Assembly (NCBI GenBank): GCA_012521805.1
Contig: JAAYLQ010000024.1
Location: 1-13,862 of the forward strand
Direction: 5' to 3'
Length of the DNA stretch: 13,862 nucleotides
From: Bacillota bacterium
GTDB lineage: Bacteria; Bacillota; Limnochordia; Darwinibacteriales; DTU012
Positions 12,205 to 13,862 of the stretch are shown here, piece after piece. Each line of letters starts with the position of its first letter. Within the stretch, counting starts at the first letter, position 1. Position numbers and translations under genes: made by a program. The notes under the pieces are model-generated. The model had not been told where the DNA came from. It saw nothing but the letters and a program-made list of their open reading frames with translations, and ran no database searches.

Positions 12205-13824
12205 ATGAGTATAGCAGTCGGACTACAACTGCTTGGGGGCCTTGGGCTTTTTCTTTTTGGGATTGCCAAGATGGCTGAAGGCCTTCAAAATGCAGCAGGA
12301 GATAGGCTGAGACGAATTCTGGAATTATTCACATCGCGTCCGATCATCGCCATTCTGACCGGCGCCTTAGCCACCATGATCATCCAATCCAGCAGTTCAA
12401 CTACAGTAATGGTAGTGGGATTTGTCAATGCAGGATTGATGAATCTAACCCAGGCAGTCGGGACGATTATGGGGGCGAACATCGGAACTACGATCACGGC
12501 ACAGATTGTCGCATTTCAGATCACTGATTTTGCCCTACCGCTGATTGGAGTCGGGGCAATCTTAAACTTTCTCAGCCGGAGAAAAACAGTACAAAACGTT
12601 GGTCTCTCGATTCTCGGCTTCGGGATGCTCTTTTTTGGAATGGGAATTATGAGCGACAGTATTGCGCCGCTGAAAGAGTACGAGTCTTTCATCAACATGC
12701 TGGTTAAATTTGGCCAAAACCCACTCTTAGGAGTGCTGGTTGGTGCCTTATTTACCCTGATAATTCAAAGCAGCAGCGCAACTACCAGCGTTGCCATTGC
12801 TTTAAGTCTTCAAGGTTTAATTGATTTACCTTCCGGTATTGCTTTAACTCTTGGCGCTAATATTGGTACATGCATCACCGCTTTATTAGCCTCATTCGGT
12901 ACTAATGTAACTGCTAAGCGGGCTGCGGTAGCCCATGTTTTGTTTAACTTTTTCGGAGCGGTTATCTTTCTAATTCTGTTCAAGCCCTTTACATACGTAG
13001 TTACTCATACCGGAACAACCGTTGCGAGACAGCTTGCGAATGCGCACACAATCTTTAATGTAACGAACACAATAGTTCTATTCCCGTTTATTAATCAATT
13101 CGTTGCTTTTATCGAGCGGATTGTACCTGGTGAAGATTTTGGTCCGGGATCTAAACCTCAATTCTTGGATCGCAATATCTTAAACACACCAGCAGCCTTG
13201 ATTGCTGCAACTAATGAAACTTTAAGAATGTGCGATATTTCCCTGACCATGCTGCAGAACTCTTTCCGCGCTTTCATCACTGGTGATCAGGAATTGATGG
13301 AAGACGTTTTAGCTAAGGAAGAAACAATCAATAAGCTTGAAAGAGAAATAGTGTCCTATCTGACAGCAGCTGCTGATAATCCCTGGACTACAAAACAGCA
13401 TCAGAAAATTACCGGCCTGCTTCACTCTGCCCATGATGTTGAGCGGGTGGCAGACCTATCAACAAATATCGTAGAACTGGCTCAGGCTAGAATCAAACAC
13501 CATGTCAGCCTCAGTGATAAGGCAGTTGAAGAGCTGGAAACAATGTTTGCAAAGGTAGAGTCGATCTACTCTCGAGCAATCGAGGTGCTCCGCACAGAGC
13601 AGATCCAAGCAGCTGAGAATCTGATTGCAGAAGACGATGAAGTGGACCGCATGGATAAGCAGTTCCGCGAGTCTCACATCAATCGCCTCAATGAAGGTAA
13701 GTGCCATCCTGAGGCTGGGGTACTTTACTTGGACGTAATCAGCACCTTAGAGCGGGTTGCTGACCACGGCACCAACCTAGCTGAAGCAGTAACAGGGGCA
13801 CTAATCGCAGCAAAGAACGAATAG
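12205..13824 (+). CDS. Na+/phosphate cotransporter family protein with PhoU-like domain
   Basis: This 539-residue protein has two homologous membrane halves (about 1-155 and 165-310). Each has the QSSS signature of the NptA/PitA-independent Na/Pi family: QSSSSTT (61-67) with GANIGTT (90-96), and QSSSATT (188-194) with GANIGTC (218-223). A C-terminal PhoU-like four-helix domain (about 331-535, with HSAHDVERVADLSTNIVE and LERVADHGTNLAE) sits in the cytosol. It is expected to move phosphate with sodium across the cell membrane. The PhoU fusion is common in this family and may sense or gate. Start: ATG at 12205 with GAGGT (12194-12198) 6 nt upstream. An upstream TTG at 12139 is inside the inverted repeat. 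Transport ion and direction are inferred from family, not seen. Confidence 0.9.
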   Translation: MSIAVGLQLLGGLGLFLFGIAKMAEGLQNAAGDRLRRILELFTSRPIIAILTGALATMIIQSSSSTTVMVVGFVNAGLMNLTQAVGTIMGANIGTTITAQIVAFQITDFALPLIGVGAILNFLSRRKTVQNVGLSILGFGMLFFGMGIMSDSIAPLKEYESFINMLVKFGQNPLLGVLVGALFTLIIQSSSATTSVAIALSLQGLIDLPSGIALTLGANIGTCITALLASFGTNVTAKRAAVAHVLFNFFGAVIFLILFKPFTYVVTHTGTTVARQLANAHTIFNVTNTIVLFPFINQFVAFIERIVPGEDFGPGSKPQFLDRNILNTPAALIAATNETLRMCDISLTMLQNSFRAFITGDQELMEDVLAKEETINKLEREIVSYLTAAADNPWTTKQHQKITGLLHSAHDVERVADLSTNIVELAQARIKHHVSLSDKAVEELETMFAKVESIYSRAIEVLRTEQIQAAENLIAEDDEVDRMDKQFRESHINRLNEGKCHPEAGVLYLDVISTLERVADHGTNLAEAVTGALIAAKNE

Positions 13825-13862
13825 AATAGTTTAATAGAGTTAACAAGACCCGAGCTGGAAAG

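Noticed and set aside
13825..13862. Possible RNA element or terminator at the right edge
   Set aside because: Only 38 nt remain after the transporter stop. No stem or motif can be supported there.
1..13862. CRISPR array, insertion sequence, prophage, toxin-antitoxin or defence genes
   Set aside because: No repeated spacer pattern, terminal inverted repeats, transposase or integrase motifs were seen. The genes are core housekeeping, stress and sporulation genes.

Overview
The window looks like a piece of chromosome from an endospore-forming, low-to-mid GC Firmicute, most likely of the Clostridia or a related deep branch. The species cannot be named from the sequence. The evidence is the class III heat-shock operon ctsR-mcsA-mcsB-clpC, the radA-disA-yacL-isp block that follows it in Bacillus and Clostridia, a CarD regulator inserted in that block, spmA-spmB spore-maturation genes, strong AGGAGG-type ribosome binding sites and frequent TTG starts. 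Most of the window is core housekeeping and stress biology. I saw no mobile element, CRISPR array, phage gene or obviously new multigene system.

Layout. The minus strand carries a long leftward block from about 10.58 kb down to 0.49 kb. It starts with ctsR (repressor), mcsA, mcsB (protein-arginine kinase and its activator) and clpC (AAA+ unfoldase), driven by an extended -10 promoter with a degenerate CtsR operator just downstream. A terminator after clpC is followed at once by a promoter for radA-disA (recombination ATPase and c-di-AMP synthase). carD has its own candidate promoter and is followed by yacL (membrane PIN-TRAM protein). A terminator-like hairpin separates yacL from a fused ispD-ispF gene of the MEP isoprenoid pathway. 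At the extreme left edge, a perfect-consensus sigma-A promoter fires leftward into what looks like the first part of a T-box leader, so an amino-acid-related gene probably lies just outside the window. A small membrane-anchored protein gene of unknown function (133-489) sits on the opposite strand between this promoter and ispDF. Its stop codon overlaps that of ispDF.

The plus strand carries the rightward genes: spmA-spmB, a 47-codon small gene (11935-12078) preceded by a sigma-G-like promoter, and a Na+/phosphate-cotransporter-family protein with a C-terminal PhoU-like domain.

How the genes work together. McsB, activated by McsA, phosphorylates arginines. In the Bacillus model this marks proteins for ClpC-ClpP and inactivates CtsR, so the four-gene operon is a self-contained proteostasis circuit. 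RadA and DisA couple DNA recombination intermediates to c-di-AMP signalling. SpmA and SpmB act in spore core dehydration, and the small gene next to them may belong to the same developmental programme. The points most worth a second look are the small sigma-G-type gene, the truncated T-box with its perfect promoter, the relic start and Shine-Dalgarno site at the ispD/ispF fusion joint, and the unknown gene nested opposite the operon.
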